Assembly (NCBI GenBank): GCA_038323375.1
Contig: JBBQGV010000017.1
Span: 1-64,000, forward strand
Direction: 5' to 3'
Length of the DNA stretch: 64,000 bases
Source of the DNA: JABWAJ01 sp038323375
GTDB taxonomy: Bacteria; Bacteroidota; Bacteroidia; Chitinophagales; Saprospiraceae
Below, piece after piece: positions 16,951-26,080 of this stretch. The notes beneath the pieces were generated by a model that searched no databases, had not been told where the DNA came from, and saw only the letters and a program-made list of their open reading frames with translations. Both the position numbers and the translations under genes were made by a program. Within the stretch, counting starts at the first letter, position 1. Each line of letters starts with the position of its first letter.

Positions 16951-18711
16951 ATGAAAAAGTTTTTTTATTTCCTCTTTCTGAGCTTAGCGCTCGCCTCCTG
17001 TCATAAAGACATAAACGAGACCACCATCATCGAAGATGTTTATACGCCACCGGTGATCAAAATCAATGGCAACATCGCCGGTCTGGTCGTCAATGAAACC
17101 GGCGACCCCATTGAAGGCGCAACAGTCCGTGTAGGCGACCAACAACTGCAAACCGGCTCGGGTGGTTACTTCATTTTCCGCAACATCGTGCTGAACGCCA
17201 ACGGCACTTTCATCAAAGTAGACCAACAGGGTTATTTTCACGCTTCGCGCCGGTTCTATCCGAAGCTGAACGCGACGAACTACACCACGCTTACCCTGAT
17301 GACCAAAAACAATACGGGTCAGGTCAACGCCACTACGGGCGGCACGGTGAACGTACAGGGCGGTGCTACCGTTAAATTGCCGGCCAACGGCATCGCAAAA
17401 ACAGATGGCACCCTTTATACCGGACAGGTACAAGTAGCAGCACGCTGGTTGGATCCAACCGCAGACAACCTGACCGACATCATGCCCGGCAACCTCCATG
17501 CCATTAACAACCGGCAGGAAGAAGTGGCGCTGGCTACTTATGGGATGATGGCCGTAGAACTCACCGGAACAGACGGCTCGCGCCTCAACCTCGCTTCCGG
17601 CTCTAAAGCAGAATTGACCATTCCAATCCCCAGCCAACTCCAAAACAGCGCGCCCAACGAAATTCCGCTCTGGCATTTTGACGAAGCCACCGGCCTATGG
17701 CGCGAAGAAGGTTTTGCCATCAGACAAGGCAACGTTTATGTCGGCGAAGTAAGCCATTTCTCTTTCTGGAACTGGGACGTACCTTATCCTTTGGTCAACA
17801 TTGAAGGCACCATTTTGTCGCCGGGCGGCAATCCACTGAGTAATGTCTGGCTGCGGGTAACTGTACTTGGCACCGTTGTTACCGGTTATGGCACCGTTGA
17901 CGGCAACGGGTATTTCAACGGAGGCGTGCCAGCCGGTCAGGCGCTGTTGCTGGAAGCCATTGATGCTTGTGGCCAGGTCGTGCTTTCCGAAAACATCGGC
18001 CCTTTCAGTAGCGACACCAACCTCGGTAACCTCACGGCTGATTCCGGCAGTACCTTTAACTACACCACCTTAACTGGTTCTATGGTCAATTGCGATAACG
18101 AACCGGTGGCCAATGGCATTTTTAGGGTTTGCCGGAACAACAACTGTAATTTTGTAGCCACAGGCGCTGACGGCAGTCTGGATGTGACGATGGCTTATTG
18201 TGGTTCAGGCGACATTACCGTTACCGCTTACGACTTCGATGCGCAACTCCAAAGCGTTACTCAAACCTATACCGCAGCCGGAACCATCAACGTTGGAGCC
18301 TTTGCCGCCTGCGCGTCGCAAATTACTGAGTTCATTCGCTTGGACATCAACGGCGATGAAGAAATCTATCCATTCCCGTACTCCTATGGCCAGCCGGGTA
18401 CGCTCCGCTATATTGCAGCATTCGCTCAGGATTCCAGCTATACGTTCAATTTGACCTTTCCGGTAGGCGCTCCCGGCTCTTACACCGGCACGGGCGTAGG
18501 GTTCCAGAGCTATCAACTGGAGCCGTCTTTCTTTTGGGGAGAGTGCCAAAATCCATGCAGCGATGTGACCGTCAATGTAACCGAGTTCGGTAACGTTGGC
18601 GAGTTCATCCGCGGTACCTTCAGCGGCAACGTTGATTTTTTTAGCGACAACCTGCAAGTCTTCCCTAATTTACCTGTAAGTGGCGAGTTTGCGGTGATAC
18701 GAACACAATAA
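16951..18711 (+). CDS. Outer-surface lipoprotein with carboxypeptidase-regulatory-like repeats
   Basis: 586 aa. A lipoprotein signal peptide ends LALASC (Cys17). A carboxypeptidase-regulatory-like beta domain lies at about residues 33-110 (GNIAGLVVNETGDPIEGATVRVG), with another near 285-350 (VNIEGTILSPGGNPLSNVWLRV) and a third near 375-430. Extracellular matrix or scaffold use is plausible but unproven. No enzymatic motif is visible. It precedes the ECF sigma gene by 49 bases on the same strand and could belong to its regulon or operon. Confidence 0.75.
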   Translation: MKKFFYFLFLSLALASCHKDINETTIIEDVYTPPVIKINGNIAGLVVNETGDPIEGATVRVGDQQLQTGSGGYFIFRNIVLNANGTFIKVDQQGYFHASRRFYPKLNATNYTTLTLMTKNNTGQVNATTGGTVNVQGGATVKLPANGIAKTDGTLYTGQVQVAARWLDPTADNLTDIMPGNLHAINNRQEEVALATYGMMAVELTGTDGSRLNLASGSKAELTIPIPSQLQNSAPNEIPLWHFDEATGLWREEGFAIRQGNVYVGEVSHFSFWNWDVPYPLVNIEGTILSPGGNPLSNVWLRVTVLGTVVTGYGTVDGNGYFNGGVPAGQALLLEAIDACGQVVLSENIGPFSSDTNLGNLTADSGSTFNYTTLTGSMVNCDNEPVANGIFRVCRNNNCNFVATGADGSLDVTMAYCGSGDITVTAYDFDAQLQSVTQTYTAAGTINVGAFAACASQITEFIRLDINGDEEIYPFPYSYGQPGTLRYIAAFAQDSSYTFNLTFPVGAPGSYTGTGVGFQSYQLEPSFFWGECQNPCSDVTVNVTEFGNVGEFIRGTFSGNVDFFSDNLQVFPNLPVSGEFAVIRTQ

Positions 18712-18760
18712 GCACTTAATACTATGTGTCTTTATTATCTTCACCTCTAAAACCATTCTC

Positions 18761-19297
18761 TTGACTGAGCATGAAATCATACGAGGTTGTAAACAAGGAG
18801 TAACGCTCTACCAGCGCACACTGGTAGAGCGTTACTCCCCCATGTTGTTTACCGTAGCAAGGCGCTATGGCCGCGACCGCCATGCCGCAGAAGATGTTTT
18901 GCAGGATGCCTTGATGAAAATCTTCCGCGCCATTCCGAAATACGAACCAACGGGTTCTTTCGAGGCTTGGATGCGCCGCATTGTGGTCACTACCGCTTTG
19001 CAGGCTTTAGACAAGAGCTGGCACCAGCGGGAGTCCGGCAACTTAGATTATGCAGAAGAACCGGTTGCGCCCCCTGACATCTATGCCCGAATGGGTGCCG
19101 AAGAACTGCTGCAACTGATCGCTAAGCTTCCCGATGGCTTTCGCCAAATTTTTAACCTGCACATTATTGAACAGTATCCACACACTGAAATTGCTGTCTT
19201 GCTGGGCATTACGGAAAGCACGTCGCGGTCTCAACTCACACGCGCCAGATGCTTATTGCAAAGCATGATTGCGGAACGGGAAAAAGTTAAGATATGA
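18761..19297 (+). CDS. ECF RNA polymerase sigma factor (sigma-70 family)
   Basis: 178 aa. Sigma region 2 includes HAAEDVLQDALMKIFRAIPKYEP (cited in parts: HAAEDVLQDALMK and FRAIPKYEP) and SFEAWMRRIVVTTAL. Sigma region 4 is KLPDGFRQIFNLHIIEQYPH followed by EIAVLLGITESTSRSQLTRA, the DNA-binding helix-turn-helix. The start is a TTG at 18761 (LTEHEIIRGCKQG), the usual first residues of Bacteroidota ECF factors; the ATG at 18772 is in another frame. The stop overlaps the start of the next gene (ATGA at 19294-19297), so the two are coupled. Confidence 0.92.
   Translation: MTEHEIIRGCKQGVTLYQRTLVERYSPMLFTVARRYGRDRHAAEDVLQDALMKIFRAIPKYEPTGSFEAWMRRIVVTTALQALDKSWHQRESGNLDYAEEPVAPPDIYARMGAEELLQLIAKLPDGFRQIFNLHIIEQYPHTEIAVLLGITESTSRSQLTRARCLLQSMIAEREKVKI
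18797..18838. repeat. Perfect 18-bp inverted repeat inside the sigma factor coding start
   Basis: GGAGTAACGCTCTACCAG (18797-18814) and its exact inverse (18821-18838) flank a 6-base loop, 36 bases after the start codon. In mRNA it would form a very stable hairpin early in the coding region. Confidence 0.9.
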
Positions 19298-20823
19298 ATG
19301 AGCAAAACTTTGACAATCAAATAAGAGACAGTTTGGGGGATTATCCCTCCAAATTGGACACTGGCGCGCTCTGGAAGTACTTGGAGCCACAACTCGCTGC
19401 CGATAAAAAACGCCGCCGGGGTATTTTTTGGTGGTGGAGTGGTGCCGGAGTATTGTTGGCACTTGGGGCATGGGCATGGTTTGCACTCCAAAACCCGCAG
19501 TCGCTTTCTTCTGCTTCTGACATGGCCATTGAAAACCAAACAGCAACGCAATTGCCGGAAACAACAGCTTCTGGTATCCAACCTGCTGACGACGTTGCAG
19601 GCGAAGCAACCAACACCCCTGCAGGCCAGGCTGAACGGACAGTTGCAGTTGCAAAAGAAACCATGGCAACGACGCTGCGACAAACCCCGGAGCAGCAGGT
19701 TGCTAAGCTTCCAAAATCAACTCCCAAACCTGGCTCAAAACGCAATTTGCCGCAAGCAACTACTTTTAAACAGCTAATGCGGCCAGCATCCGGCCACGCT
19801 CCAGCCCCGACGAATCGCATGGCTTCTGAACCGGCAAGTCCGGTTGTTTTCGCAGCCGATCCGAAATCTGGCACCGGTGCTGTGCGGGAACCTGGGTTTG
19901 TCCATAAGGAAGAAACGAAGGTTATCGCCCAACAGGAAAATTCACAAACAAATGGTGCAAGCAGCAGCGCCGTTGTGGAGCAAACCCCAGCCATCACCCC
20001 TTTGTCTCCCTTAGCCTGGCTGGAACTTAAATCTTTGTTGACAACGGATGAAATACCGCCCCTGCTTCAGGTTGGCACCACAAAACCCCGAAAAAAGGCA
20101 GCCAAAACCGATTTACTGCTCCGACCCAATTTTGAAATCGGATACGCGTTCAAAACGCTGGAGGGTCGCTCCTATCTTGACTCGGTGCCAAACAACAACC
20201 TTTTACAGGCTCGCCGCGAATCGGAAGCAGCGCTGGAGTACCTGCATGCCAACCTCTTGCTGGGTGGCCACCACTCGGGCTGGTACGCACTCACCGGGCT
20301 GGGCTACACCCGCATCACAGAGCGGTTCTCTTTTGCCACCGACCGCACAGAACGGGATAGTGTAGAGGGCATTACCGAAATTTACATCAATGCCCAGGGA
20401 GATTCTTCCTTCACGCAAGGCTTGGTGGAGCGTACCCGGCACATCAGCTACCGCAAACGCACTTACAGCAGTTATACGCTGTTGGATGTGCCGCTGATCG
20501 CGGGATATGAGTGGGAAAAAGACCGTTGGTCATTTGGCGCCGAAGCCGGCGTTTTTCTCAATATTTCCATGAAAGCCAAAGGTGATGCACTCGATTTCAA
20601 TAACGACTTCACCCGATTGGAACACACCGACTGGTTTAAGCCGAGTATCGGGATCAGCTATTACGGCAGTTTGCGAATCGGTTATGCCATAGATGAGAAA
20701 ACGAGGATTTCGCTCGGACCAACTTTTCGCTATGTGCCGGATATTGCAGACCCGGACACCAACGACTTTAAGCAAAATTATGGCCTTTTGGGGCTGAATC
20801 TGGGCATTGCCCGGCGATTTTAA
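19294..20823 (+). CDS. Predicted envelope-spanning protein: anti-sigma-like N-terminus, TM helix, linker, outer-membrane beta-barrel
   Basis: 509 aa. Residues 1-47 are charged and would be cytoplasmic. A single hydrophobic helix (about 48-66, starting GIFWWWSGAGVLLALGAWAW) follows the basic KKRRR. Residues 70-265 are a low-complexity A/P/S/T/Q-rich linker. Residues about 270-509 look like an outer-membrane beta barrel (alternating strands, GYAFKTLEG, YYGSLRIGYAIDEKTRI, final IARRF ending in Phe). Translational coupling to the ECF sigma factor suggests that the N-terminus is its anti-sigma factor. Similar sigma-plus-barrel pairs occur in related genomes, but the role here is inferred. Confidence 0.7.
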   Translation: MNEQNFDNQIRDSLGDYPSKLDTGALWKYLEPQLAADKKRRRGIFWWWSGAGVLLALGAWAWFALQNPQSLSSASDMAIENQTATQLPETTASGIQPADDVAGEATNTPAGQAERTVAVAKETMATTLRQTPEQQVAKLPKSTPKPGSKRNLPQATTFKQLMRPASGHAPAPTNRMASEPASPVVFAADPKSGTGAVREPGFVHKEETKVIAQQENSQTNGASSSAVVEQTPAITPLSPLAWLELKSLLTTDEIPPLLQVGTTKPRKKAAKTDLLLRPNFEIGYAFKTLEGRSYLDSVPNNNLLQARRESEAALEYLHANLLLGGHHSGWYALTGLGYTRITERFSFATDRTERDSVEGITEIYINAQGDSSFTQGLVERTRHISYRKRTYSSYTLLDVPLIAGYEWEKDRWSFGAEAGVFLNISMKAKGDALDFNNDFTRLEHTDWFKPSIGISYYGSLRIGYAIDEKTRISLGPTFRYVPDIADPDTNDFKQNYGLLGLNLGIARRF

Positions 20824-20833
20824 ATATACAACT

Positions 20834-21805
20834 ATGAAAGCCGTCATCATCACCACGCCCGGCGCACCCTCCGTGCTGCAACTCGAGGAACGAGCCATGC
20901 CGGAAATTGGCGCGAACGAAGTTTTAATCCGCGTCAAAGCTGCCGGGGTCAACCGACCCGATGTTGCCCAACGCATGGGGCATTATCCGGCGCCTTCCGG
21001 AGCGCCGCAGGACATTCCGGGATTGGAAGTGGCGGGCGTGGTTGAGGAATGCGCAGCGGGAGTTGCCCAATGGAAGAAGGGCGACGGGGTGTGTGCATTG
21101 CTTGCAGGCGGTGGTTATGCAGAATACGTGGCCGTAGATGCGGGGCAGTGCTTGCCAATTCCGAAAGGGTTCAGTGCGATAGAAGCTGCGGGATTGCCCG
21201 AAACCGTTTTTACAGTCTGGCACAACGTCTTTCAAAGGGGGCGCCTGCAAGCCGGGGAAACCTTGCTGGTACACGGTGGGAGCAGCGGTATCGGCATCAC
21301 GGCGATTCAATTGGCCAAAGCATTTGGCGCAAAGGTACTTACCACAGTAGGCTCAAATGAAAAAGGGCAGGCTTGTCTGGAATTGGGTGCAGACGGGTTT
21401 GTCAATTACAAAACGCAGGATTTTGAAACCGCCTTCGCCGAAGCTGGCGTTGAGGTAATTTTAGATATGGTTGGCGGCGATTATTTTGATAAGAACCTGA
21501 ACATTTTGAAGCCCGATGGACGCTTGGTCTACATCAATGCCATGCACGGCAACTCGGTGAACCTGAACATCATGAAAATGATGCTGAAACGAATTACCAT
21601 CACCGGAAGTACATTGCGGGCCAGGGATGTTGCTTTTAAAACAGCACTGGCAGCGGATCTACTCAAAAACGTATGGCCTGTTTTAGAAAATGGAAAATTT
21701 AAACCAGTCGTGTTTGCTACTTTCCCTTTTTCAGCAGCCGCTCAGGCACATGAGTTGATGGAAAGCAGCCAGCATATTGGGAAAATTATTTTGGTGAACG
21801 AGTAG
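20834..21805 (+). CDS. NAD(P)H quinone oxidoreductase, PIG3/zinc-free MDR family
   Basis: 323 aa. ATG 20834 starts MKAVIITTPGAPSVLQLEE. The family features are GVNRPDVAQRMGHYP, GLEVAGVVEE, and the nucleotide-binding loop VHGGSSGIGITAIQLAK. The zinc-binding cysteines of alcohol dehydrogenases are absent, as expected for quinone reductases of this group. The enzyme reduces quinones or enones with NADPH in the cytoplasm. It starts 10 bases after the barrel gene and may be co-transcribed. Confidence 0.9.
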   Translation: MKAVIITTPGAPSVLQLEERAMPEIGANEVLIRVKAAGVNRPDVAQRMGHYPAPSGAPQDIPGLEVAGVVEECAAGVAQWKKGDGVCALLAGGGYAEYVAVDAGQCLPIPKGFSAIEAAGLPETVFTVWHNVFQRGRLQAGETLLVHGGSSGIGITAIQLAKAFGAKVLTTVGSNEKGQACLELGADGFVNYKTQDFETAFAEAGVEVILDMVGGDYFDKNLNILKPDGRLVYINAMHGNSVNLNIMKMMLKRITITGSTLRARDVAFKTALAADLLKNVWPVLENGKFKPVVFATFPFSAAAQAHELMESSQHIGKIILVNE

Positions 21806-21819
21806 TAGGGGGATTTGCC

Positions 21820-22635
21820 TTATCCCCACGCCGCCAAAACCCCTGTCTTTTCTAAGCTCCGAACTTCCTTCGCCACATTTACCTCCGCTTCCGGCATAAA
21901 ATTCATCGCAGCATTGCGGTCGTCGAAGATATCCACCTGCATTTCCTGGGCAAAGCTTTTGGCAACGTCGCCAATGTAGCGCGCGTAGCGTTCCGTTTTG
22001 CCCATTGCCATAAACAGGTCAATGACGGCGGTGCGGACAATTTCGTATTTATCGAGGTGGATGAGCATTTCGCGCTGCGATTTTCCGCGTGCGGTTTTGC
22101 CCAGCGCTTTCATTTGCTCGCGCAAAGACTCAGCCGAGTACCCTAAGATTTCAGCCCGGTGTTTCCACCACTCAGCGGGATGGCTGCCGTCGTTTTGCGA
22201 CGCATACACCTGTTGGTGCCCCCGTTCACAGGATTCCTGGCAGGAAACCAATCCCATTGCCCGAACGATGTCAATGATGGCCACCACTTGTTCTTTGTTG
22301 AGCAATTCGGCGCTTTCCACCCGGTCTTCCAAAGACACCAACAGGCGGGCATATTTTTGTTTGAACTTGCTGCGCGATTGTAAAACAATCAGTTTGGCGA
22401 ATTCGATGGAGAGGTAGTAATCTTCTACAACTAAGTTGCCTTTGATCGGGCGTTTTGCGTAATCCTGCATGCCAGCAGGTTTGCGGATGCCGTCCCGGAA
22501 TTCATAAACATCACTCAACCACTTCTTTAGGTTCATACCATAGTGGTGATTGGGCAACTGAAGTACGTAATGAAGGTTGGTGGCCGTGACCACTTTGGTT
22601 CCTTTTTTGCTGACCAGAATTTGCAGATCGCTCAT
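21820..22635 (-). CDS. AntA/AntB-type antirepressor-like DNA-interacting protein
   Basis: 271 aa from ATG 22635 (MSDLQILVSKKGTKVVTATN); an upstream ATG at 22665 lies inside the promoter's transcript start region and is rejected. The N-terminal ~110 residues resemble phage AntA antirepressor domains (NLHYVLQLPNHHYGMNLKKW; DYYLSIEFAKLIVLQSRSK). The C-terminal part is helical with no known domain. There are no phage genes nearby, so it is probably a domesticated regulator. It converges on the quinone oxidoreductase gene. A consensus promoter lies directly upstream. Confidence 0.6.
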   Translation of the reverse strand: MSDLQILVSKKGTKVVTATNLHYVLQLPNHHYGMNLKKWLSDVYEFRDGIRKPAGMQDYAKRPIKGNLVVEDYYLSIEFAKLIVLQSRSKFKQKYARLLVSLEDRVESAELLNKEQVVAIIDIVRAMGLVSCQESCERGHQQVYASQNDGSHPAEWWKHRAEILGYSAESLREQMKALGKTARGKSQREMLIHLDKYEIVRTAVIDLFMAMGKTERYARYIGDVAKSFAQEMQVDIFDDRNAAMNFMPEAEVNVAKEVRSLEKTGVLAAWG

Positions 22636-22654
22636 AACATGAACTATTTGAATA

Positions 22655-22685
22655 CAAATATACATAACTTGTTTTAAATTGTCAA
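22655..22685 (-). promoter_or_regulatory. Consensus Bacteroidota promoter (TTG-N20-TATATTTG) of the AntA-like gene
   Basis: On the minus strand TTG (plus 22683-22685) is separated by 20 bases from TATATTTG (plus 22655-22662). This is an exact match to the Bacteroidota primary sigma consensus. The predicted start of transcription is about 12 bases before ATG 22635, giving a very short leader. Confidence 0.75.
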
Positions 22686-22838
22686 TACTTAAAACAAAAA
22701 ATTATAAAAAAATAAACACCGGTCAAACAAGCTGCCAGTACTGCGGGGGCTTGTTACCCACCTAATAATTCTGTCAATGGCCTACGAACGGCAATTTTTT
22801 CTATTTTTACGGCACTGTACATACCTATTTCATTTACT

Positions 22839-24860
22839 ATGAAGCTGCTCAACAGATTACTGACCTACACAACCTTAGCTTCGCTGCTGCTGGCCGTGGC
22901 CTGCGTGCCGCGCAGCGAAGAAGCAATCCTGACCAATATCCGGATTGACCTCAAGGATCCGCTCTTCCGGAAAATCCACGACCTCCAGGATCGCCATGCC
23001 TCAGACAGCCTGTATGCTTATTTTCGCCACGAGGATCCCTCTTACCGGTATCTTTCGGCGCTGGCTTTTGCTTCCATCCGCGACTCTGCGGCTTTAGACA
23101 GCCTCTATCCCTTGCTGGCTGACGTAATTGACGAGGTGCGCGCTGCTGCGGCATATTCGATCGGGCAGATTGGCAGCGCCCGGGCGCAAAACCAACTCAT
23201 TGCGGCCTTCGACCGGCAGGACACGCTCGGGGCGTTTAATGGCGCAAATAGTGCGATCCTCGAAGCCATTGGAAAATGTGGCGACACGACGGCCCTGAAG
23301 GCACTGAGCACCATCAACACCTATCAGCCGCACGACACGGCGCTGTTGCTGGGACAAGCGCGCGGGATATACCGGTTTGCACTGCGGAATAAAATCAGCC
23401 GGGAAGGCACGGCACGCATGATCGCGCTGGCTTCCGACAAAAAGTACCCGGATCCGGCGCGTTTGGTTGCGGCCAACTACCTCCTGCGTGCCCGGGATGT
23501 GAAAATAGACAGCGTGGCAGCCATTCCGCTGATTACGGCTTTTGAAGAGGAGCCGAACGCCAACATCCGCATGGCCTTAGCCGTCGCTTTAGGCAAAGCG
23601 CGTACCCAAACGGCGCTGATGGCGCTTCGGGATCGCATGGCGAGCGAGCCGGACTACCGGGTGAAGTGCAACATCATTCGCGCCTTGAGCGACTTTCCTT
23701 ATAAAAAAGCGCAGGCCGCCGTGCAGGGCGCGCTCACAGACGCAAACCTGCATGTCGCCGTTCGTGCGGCGCAATATTTTGTTGAAAAAGGAAAACCGGA
23801 GGACGCCGGGCTTTACTGGAAGTTAGCCAAAGATTCACTGCCCTGGCCGGTGCAGTTGGAGTTGTATGCTGCTGCAAATAAATACATGCCGGAAACTTTC
23901 GCCAAATACTTAGACGCCGTGAACAAAGAACTGCGGCTGCGCTTTGTGCAGGCGACAACACCACAAGTGAAGGCGGCAACGCTGCGCGCCCTCGCTCAAT
24001 TTGGCTGGAACTACCGCTTCATTTTCCGCGAAGGCGCCAACCCGAACCAACATCTTGTGGTGCGCGCAGCGGCGATGGAAGCCCTTGCCGGCATTAGTTC
24101 GCGCCCCGATTTCAAAGCCTTTTTCGGCGCTAACCACCGTCGAATTGCCAAAGAATTGGCGATGCGTTTTAAAGAAGCGATTCGGGGTGGAGATCCCGGA
24201 ATGATCGCAGTGGCGGCAACAGCGCTGCGGGAACCGGCCCGGGAGTATCCGTTGTATTTGGATACGTTGAAACACTTAGATTCCGCTTTGGCCAGATTGA
24301 CCCTACCCCGTGAAATCGAAACCTATAACGAATTGAAACAAACCATAGACTATCTGCGGGGTCGCAAAGCTTCGCCGCCGAAGAAGGTGGACTACAACCA
24401 CCCGATTGCCTGGTCTATGCTGGAGAGCCTGAGCGCCCAGCCGGAAGCCGTCATCACCACGGCGCGCGGTGAAATCCGCATCCGGTTAATGCCGGAGGAA
24501 GCGCCCGGTTCGGTGGCCAATTTTGTACAATTGACTAAAGATGGCTTTTTTAAGGACAAAAATTTCCACCGCGTGGTCGCCAATTTTGTCATCCAGGGCG
24601 GCTGCCCGCGCGGCGACGGCTATGGAAGTCTCGACTATACCATCCGCTCTGAACTGGCCCCGCTCAATTACGACGACGAGGGCTACGTCGGTATGGCCTC
24701 GGCGGGCAACCATACAGAAGGCACGCAGTTTTTCATCACCCATTCGCCGACGCCGCATTTGGATGGAAACTACACCATTTTTGGGAAAGTCATTTCCGGA
24801 ATGGAAACGGTACACCAGATTCGGGTGGGAGATTTGATTACGCAGGTAACTGTTAAATAG
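22839..24860 (+). CDS. HEAT-repeat lipoprotein with C-terminal cyclophilin (peptidyl-prolyl isomerase)
   Basis: 673 aa. The lipoprotein signal peptide ends LLLAVAC (Cys22). Residues about 50-480 are alpha-helical HEAT-like repeats (AAAYSIGQIGSARAQNQLIA and similar). The last ~150 residues are a cyclophilin-type PPIase: ITTARGEIRIRLMPEEAPGS, NFHRVVANFVIQGG, GYVGMASAG, GTQFFITHSPTPHLDG. It should assist folding of exported proteins in the periplasm, with the HEAT part as a partner-binding scaffold. gcvT follows after 14 bases. Confidence 0.88.
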   Translation: MKLLNRLLTYTTLASLLLAVACVPRSEEAILTNIRIDLKDPLFRKIHDLQDRHASDSLYAYFRHEDPSYRYLSALAFASIRDSAALDSLYPLLADVIDEVRAAAAYSIGQIGSARAQNQLIAAFDRQDTLGAFNGANSAILEAIGKCGDTTALKALSTINTYQPHDTALLLGQARGIYRFALRNKISREGTARMIALASDKKYPDPARLVAANYLLRARDVKIDSVAAIPLITAFEEEPNANIRMALAVALGKARTQTALMALRDRMASEPDYRVKCNIIRALSDFPYKKAQAAVQGALTDANLHVAVRAAQYFVEKGKPEDAGLYWKLAKDSLPWPVQLELYAAANKYMPETFAKYLDAVNKELRLRFVQATTPQVKAATLRALAQFGWNYRFIFREGANPNQHLVVRAAAMEALAGISSRPDFKAFFGANHRRIAKELAMRFKEAIRGGDPGMIAVAATALREPAREYPLYLDTLKHLDSALARLTLPREIETYNELKQTIDYLRGRKASPPKKVDYNHPIAWSMLESLSAQPEAVITTARGEIRIRLMPEEAPGSVANFVQLTKDGFFKDKNFHRVVANFVIQGGCPRGDGYGSLDYTIRSELAPLNYDDEGYVGMASAGNHTEGTQFFITHSPTPHLDGNYTIFGKVISGMETVHQIRVGDLITQVTVK

Positions 24861-24874
24861 ACAATTAAAGTTTA

Positions 24875-25981
24875 ATGAAAAGCACACCACTGACCAATCG
24901 CCATCTATCGCTTGGCGCAAAAATGGCCGAATTCGCAGGCTACAACATGCCCATTTCCTACGCTGGCATCAAAGAAGAACATTTTGCCGTGCGCAATGGG
25001 GTAGGGGTTTTCGATGTGTCGCACATGGGCGAATTTATCGTGCGGGGAAAAGAAGCGCTGGCTTTGATCCAAAAAGTGACCTCCAACGACGCGTCCAAAT
25101 TACAAATCGGACAAGCCCAATACTCCTGCCTGCCCAACCTCACCGGCGGCATCGTGGACGACTTGCTGGTTTACCGGTTGCCGGAAAACATGAGTTCCGA
25201 AAGCGAACCGGCTTTTATGTTGGTGGTGAACGCTTCTAACATTGAAAAAGACTGGAACTGGATCAGCGAACACAATACGTTCGATGCGCAGATGATCAAT
25301 ATTTCGGAGCAAACAGGGCTGCTGGCCGTGCAGGGGCCGCGGGCAACCGAAGTGCTGCAAAAGCTGACCGATGTAGATCTGAATAGCATCAAATATTACC
25401 ATTTCGAAAAAGGCCGCATGGCGGGTATTGACAAGGTACTCATCTCGGCTACCGGCTATACCGGCGCAGGAGGTTTCGAATTGTATGTCGCGTCGGAGCA
25501 CACGGAAGCGCTCTGGGATGCCGTATTTGAGGCCGGAAAAAACCTCGACATCAAGCCGGTGGGCTTGGGCGCACGCGATACGCTGCGACTCGAAATGGGT
25601 TTTTGCCTGTACGGCAACGACATTGACGATACCACCTCGCCCATCGAAGCGGGCCTGAAATGGATCACCAAACTTCAAAAGAGGGATTTCAATTCTTCCG
25701 AAATTTTCAAACGTCAGGTAGCGGAAGGTGTTGGCCGCAATTTGGTCGCTTTTGTGGTGGAAGACCGCCGGGTGCCGCGCCACGGTTACCCGATTGAAGA
25801 CGCTGCGGGCAATGTAATTGGCGAAGTGACCTCCGGCACGCAGTCTCCTTCGCTCGATCTTCCAATCGGTATGGGCTATGTGCAACACGCTTTTGCAGCG
25901 CCCGACACCGCCATTTTTGTAGTTGCCGGTCAAAAAAAGCTGGCTGCCAAAGTAGTAAAGTTGCCTTTTTACAAAGAATAG
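24875..25981 (+). CDS. gcvT: Glycine cleavage system T protein (aminomethyltransferase)
   Basis: 368 aa, the usual length. The N-terminus MKSTPLTNRHLSLGAKMAEF and FAGYNMPISYAG are characteristic, as are VFDVSHMGEF, LLAVQGPRATEVL, GYTGAGGFELYV and the C-terminal GEVTSGTQSPSLDLPIGMGY. It transfers the aminomethyl carbon from lipoyl-H protein to tetrahydrofolate, releasing ammonia, in the cytoplasm. The other gcv genes are not in the window. It lies just after the cyclophilin gene and may be co-transcribed. Confidence 0.96.
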   Translation: MKSTPLTNRHLSLGAKMAEFAGYNMPISYAGIKEEHFAVRNGVGVFDVSHMGEFIVRGKEALALIQKVTSNDASKLQIGQAQYSCLPNLTGGIVDDLLVYRLPENMSSESEPAFMLVVNASNIEKDWNWISEHNTFDAQMINISEQTGLLAVQGPRATEVLQKLTDVDLNSIKYYHFEKGRMAGIDKVLISATGYTGAGGFELYVASEHTEALWDAVFEAGKNLDIKPVGLGARDTLRLEMGFCLYGNDIDDTTSPIEAGLKWITKLQKRDFNSSEIFKRQVAEGVGRNLVAFVVEDRRVPRHGYPIEDAAGNVIGEVTSGTQSPSLDLPIGMGYVQHAFAAPDTAIFVVAGQKKLAAKVVKLPFYKE

Positions 25982-26017
25982 ACCCGTTTTTGTAAACTAA
26001 ACCGCGCGAAAGTTCTT

Positions 26018-26025
26018 TAATTTTG
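26018..26025 (+). promoter_or_regulatory. -7 element (TAATTTTG) of the GbsR-type regulator
   Basis: TAATTTTG matches TAnnTTTG. Transcription would start around 26032, after the first in-frame ATG (26027), which supports ATG 26081 as the true start. No TTG at the right spacing was found. Confidence 0.5.
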
Positions 26026-26080
26026 CATGACAATATTTTCAATCACTTCTGAAACTTTTGGCGTCGGAGGAAGTCATAGT

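Noticed and set aside
18772..18774. ATG as start of the sigma factor
   Set aside because: It is out of frame with sigma regions 2 and 4; the TTG at 18761 gives the usual N-terminus.
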